A DNA stretch of 64,000 bases, taken from Daphnia pulex (lineage: Eukaryota; Arthropoda; Branchiopoda; Diplostraca; Daphniidae). Within the stretch, counting starts at the first letter, position 1. Each line of letters begins with the position of its first letter. The notes beneath the pieces were generated by a model, which was not told where the DNA came from, did not search any database, and saw only the letters and a list, made by a program, of their open reading frames with translations. The stretch covers positions 3,162,001 through 3,226,000 of the forward strand of contig NC_060020.1 of NCBI RefSeq assembly GCF_021134715.1, given 5' to 3'. Shown piece by piece: positions 62,369 to 64,000 of the stretch. The translations under genes and the position numbers were made by a program.

Positions 62369-62848
62369 CTTGAATAAAATTATTTTGAGAATCAGCAGTA
62401 GCAAACAATAAAACAAAAACAAGCCCACAAAGTTGTTGTTTTCCGTTTTTATTACTTCAGTTTACAACAAAGCTGTCTGCTAGTTTATCTTGTATTTCTT
62501 TTCCCCCAGTGCCAGTGGCAAACTTTTGCAAGTTGCCGGAGCCGGACTCTTATTAGAGGAATTCGCAGAATTTCATCAAATTGAGCAATTCACGAATCAT
62601 AATTAAATTCAATGAACGAGATAAATTTAAACGAGCAATAGGCCAATTTATGAATGACCGTAAAATAGAAAAGAACCGACATACATGTTCTATGGAAAAT
62701 ATTCGATTTGTCAACGTTGAAAGCTTTACAGCGGACGAAAATAACGCTGAATGTCAAAATTTTTAGAACTTTTATTCTCATTTATTGTAATGAAAACGTT
62801 TCAGTATTTGAAATAAAACTGATTTTGTAAACAACAAAAGAGATAACA
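62369..62848. promoter_or_regulatory. Shared divergent promoter region of BTB-ZF and CPSF1
   Basis: The 480 bp between the two start codons must hold both promoters and 5' UTRs. A GC-richer patch near 62505-62550 with TGCCAGTGGCA and GCAAGTTGCCGGAGCCGG is a plausible core. A 61-codon plus-strand frame (62581-62766) inside it is AT-rich and resembles no known family. Confidence 0.6.
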
Positions 62849-64000
62849 ATGTTCTCGTTATTCAAACAATCATATCCTGCAACTAGCGTAGAGCATGCGA
62901 TATATTGCCGTTTCTATGGCGGAAAAGAAAAGAACTTGGTGGTTGCCGGTGCAAATGTGTTACGAGTTTTCCGGCTTATTCCAAATACAGATGAAAAAAT
63001 GTTACGGAAAGAAAGCGCTGATGGCCAACCTCCCAAAATGAAGTTAGAATGCTTAGCATCTTACAATTTGTTTGGAAAAGTTATGTCAATTGCTGCAGTC
63101 AGTCTCCCAGGATCGTCTCAAGATACAATACTAATGAGCTTCGCTCACGCCAAGCTTAGTCTTATTGAATATGACCCTGTGTCTGATAACCTGAAAACAT
63201 TATCACTTCACAACTTTGAAGGCAAGTAATAAATTTGTGCAAAGCTTACATGGACCCAGAATAATGATAGTTGTTTCAATTTTAGATGAAGGAATAGGGA
63301 GTAACCACAAAATACCAGAAATTCGAGTGGATCCTGAAGGAAGATGTGCTGCTTTGTTAATTTTTCGCAACACATTAGCTATTCTCCCTTTTCGCAAGGA
63401 TTCTGCTCATGATAGCAATGTTACTCTTTCTTCGTATATTATCAAGCTTACAGATCTTGAAGAAAGAGTGGACAATGTGATTGATGTGCAATTCTTACAT
63501 GGCTACTATGAGCCCACTTTAATCATCCTCTATGAGCCAGTAGGAACATTTCCAGGAAGAATAGCAGTCCGCCAGGATACTTGTAATATGGTAGCTGTGT
63601 CGTTAAACACTCAGCAGCGTGTCCATCCGATAATCTGGTCATTGAACAGTCTTCCATTTGATTGCTCTCAATTACTACCGGTTCCCAAGCCATTAGGTGG
63701 GGCTTTAATTATGGCGGTTAATTCAGTCATTTATGTAAATCAAAGCGTTCCCCCTTACGGAGTGTCTGTCAACAGCATTGCGGACCACTGCACCAGCTTC
63801 CCTTTGAGTGAGTAGATGCCTCTGATTTATTTTATAGTTAAATTATTATTAATAAAATTCAATCGCAATAGAACCGTACGAAGGCTCGAGGATAGGTCTT
63901 GACTGTGCTCGAGCTGCCTTCTTGCAGTACGACCGAGTTGTCCTTTCACTGAAGGGTGGCGAACTATACGTGTTAACGTTGTTTGCCGACAGTATGCGGT
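62849..64000 (+). CDS. CPSF1: CPSF1, cleavage and polyadenylation specificity factor 160 kDa subunit, N-terminal part
   Basis: CPSF1 is the scaffold of the nuclear complex that recognises AAUAAA during mRNA 3'-end formation. Exons are 62849-63221, 63286-63807 and 63872 to beyond 64000, encoding about the first 341 of roughly 1,400 residues. Recognisable blocks are [36 protein letters not shown]...[88 protein letters not shown] and [13 protein letters not shown], all in the order of the family's first beta-propeller. Both introns are 64 nt. Intron 1 starts with GC rather than GT, and the GC reading is the only one that keeps the frame. The gene is truncated only by the window edge. Confidence 0.96.
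63222..63285 (+). other. GC-AG intron in CPSF1
   Basis: The donor reads GAAG|GCAAGT, a perfect consensus except for C at +2. The acceptor is CAATTTTAG. Splicing here gives [21 protein letters not shown], matching the family. The alternative GT at 63226-63227 would give an immediate stop codon. Confidence 0.88.

Noticed and set aside
1..64000. tRNA, rRNA or CRISPR features
   Set aside because: Reading for B-box GGTTCGANTCC, rRNA cores and regularly spaced short repeats found none. The only regular array has ~650 bp units.

Overview
The window looks like arthropod nuclear DNA, most consistent with a cladoceran crustacean such as Daphnia. The grounds are a Wnt9-Wnt1 gene pair, compact introns of 64 nt in the housekeeping gene at the right edge, and intergenic DNA that is AT-rich and crowded with short microsatellites. 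Species assignment is an inference; no species-diagnostic sequence was checked.

Layout. (1) 1-850: copy A of a dispersed repeat, cut by the window edge. (2) 3651-18604, minus: a complete four-exon Wnt1 (wingless) gene coding for 379 residues, with introns of 2.6, 7.0 and 4.2 kb. (3) 18605-53096: a 34.5 kb stretch with no gene I can support. It holds microsatellites, repeat copy B (23395-24800), and a compound block (35085-41060). That block consists of an internally deleted element copy (E), about five units of a ~650 bp tandem satellite, and a longer element copy (C). (4) 53097-59145, minus: a seven-exon Wnt9-type gene coding for about 541 residues, much longer than usual because of two low-complexity insertions. 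Intron 5 contains element copy D. (5) 61244-62368, minus: a two-exon BTB/C2H2 zinc-finger protein of 351 residues. (6) 62849-64000, plus: the first three exons of CPSF1 (CPSF 160 kDa subunit), running off the right edge. Its first intron has a GC-AG boundary.

How the genes relate. Wnt9 and Wnt1 lie in the same orientation as neighbours. This is part of the ancient Wnt9-Wnt1-Wnt6-Wnt10 cluster, whose other members would be expected beyond the left edge. Both encode secreted, lipid-modified ligands. The long gap between them and the long Wnt1 introns are plausible cis-regulatory space, although no enhancer can be proven from sequence alone. The BTB-ZF gene and CPSF1 are divergent, with their start codons 480 bp apart.

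The least expected content is the repeat biology. Copies of a ~1.1-1.5 kb non-coding element carry a strong 46-nt hairpin. A ~650 bp satellite carries a TATA-like motif and a 6-bp perfect hairpin in most units. An element copy fills most of a Wnt9 intron. Splice sites for all genes were assigned by eye from reading phase, GT(GC)/AG signals and family alignment from memory. No transcript or database evidence was used.
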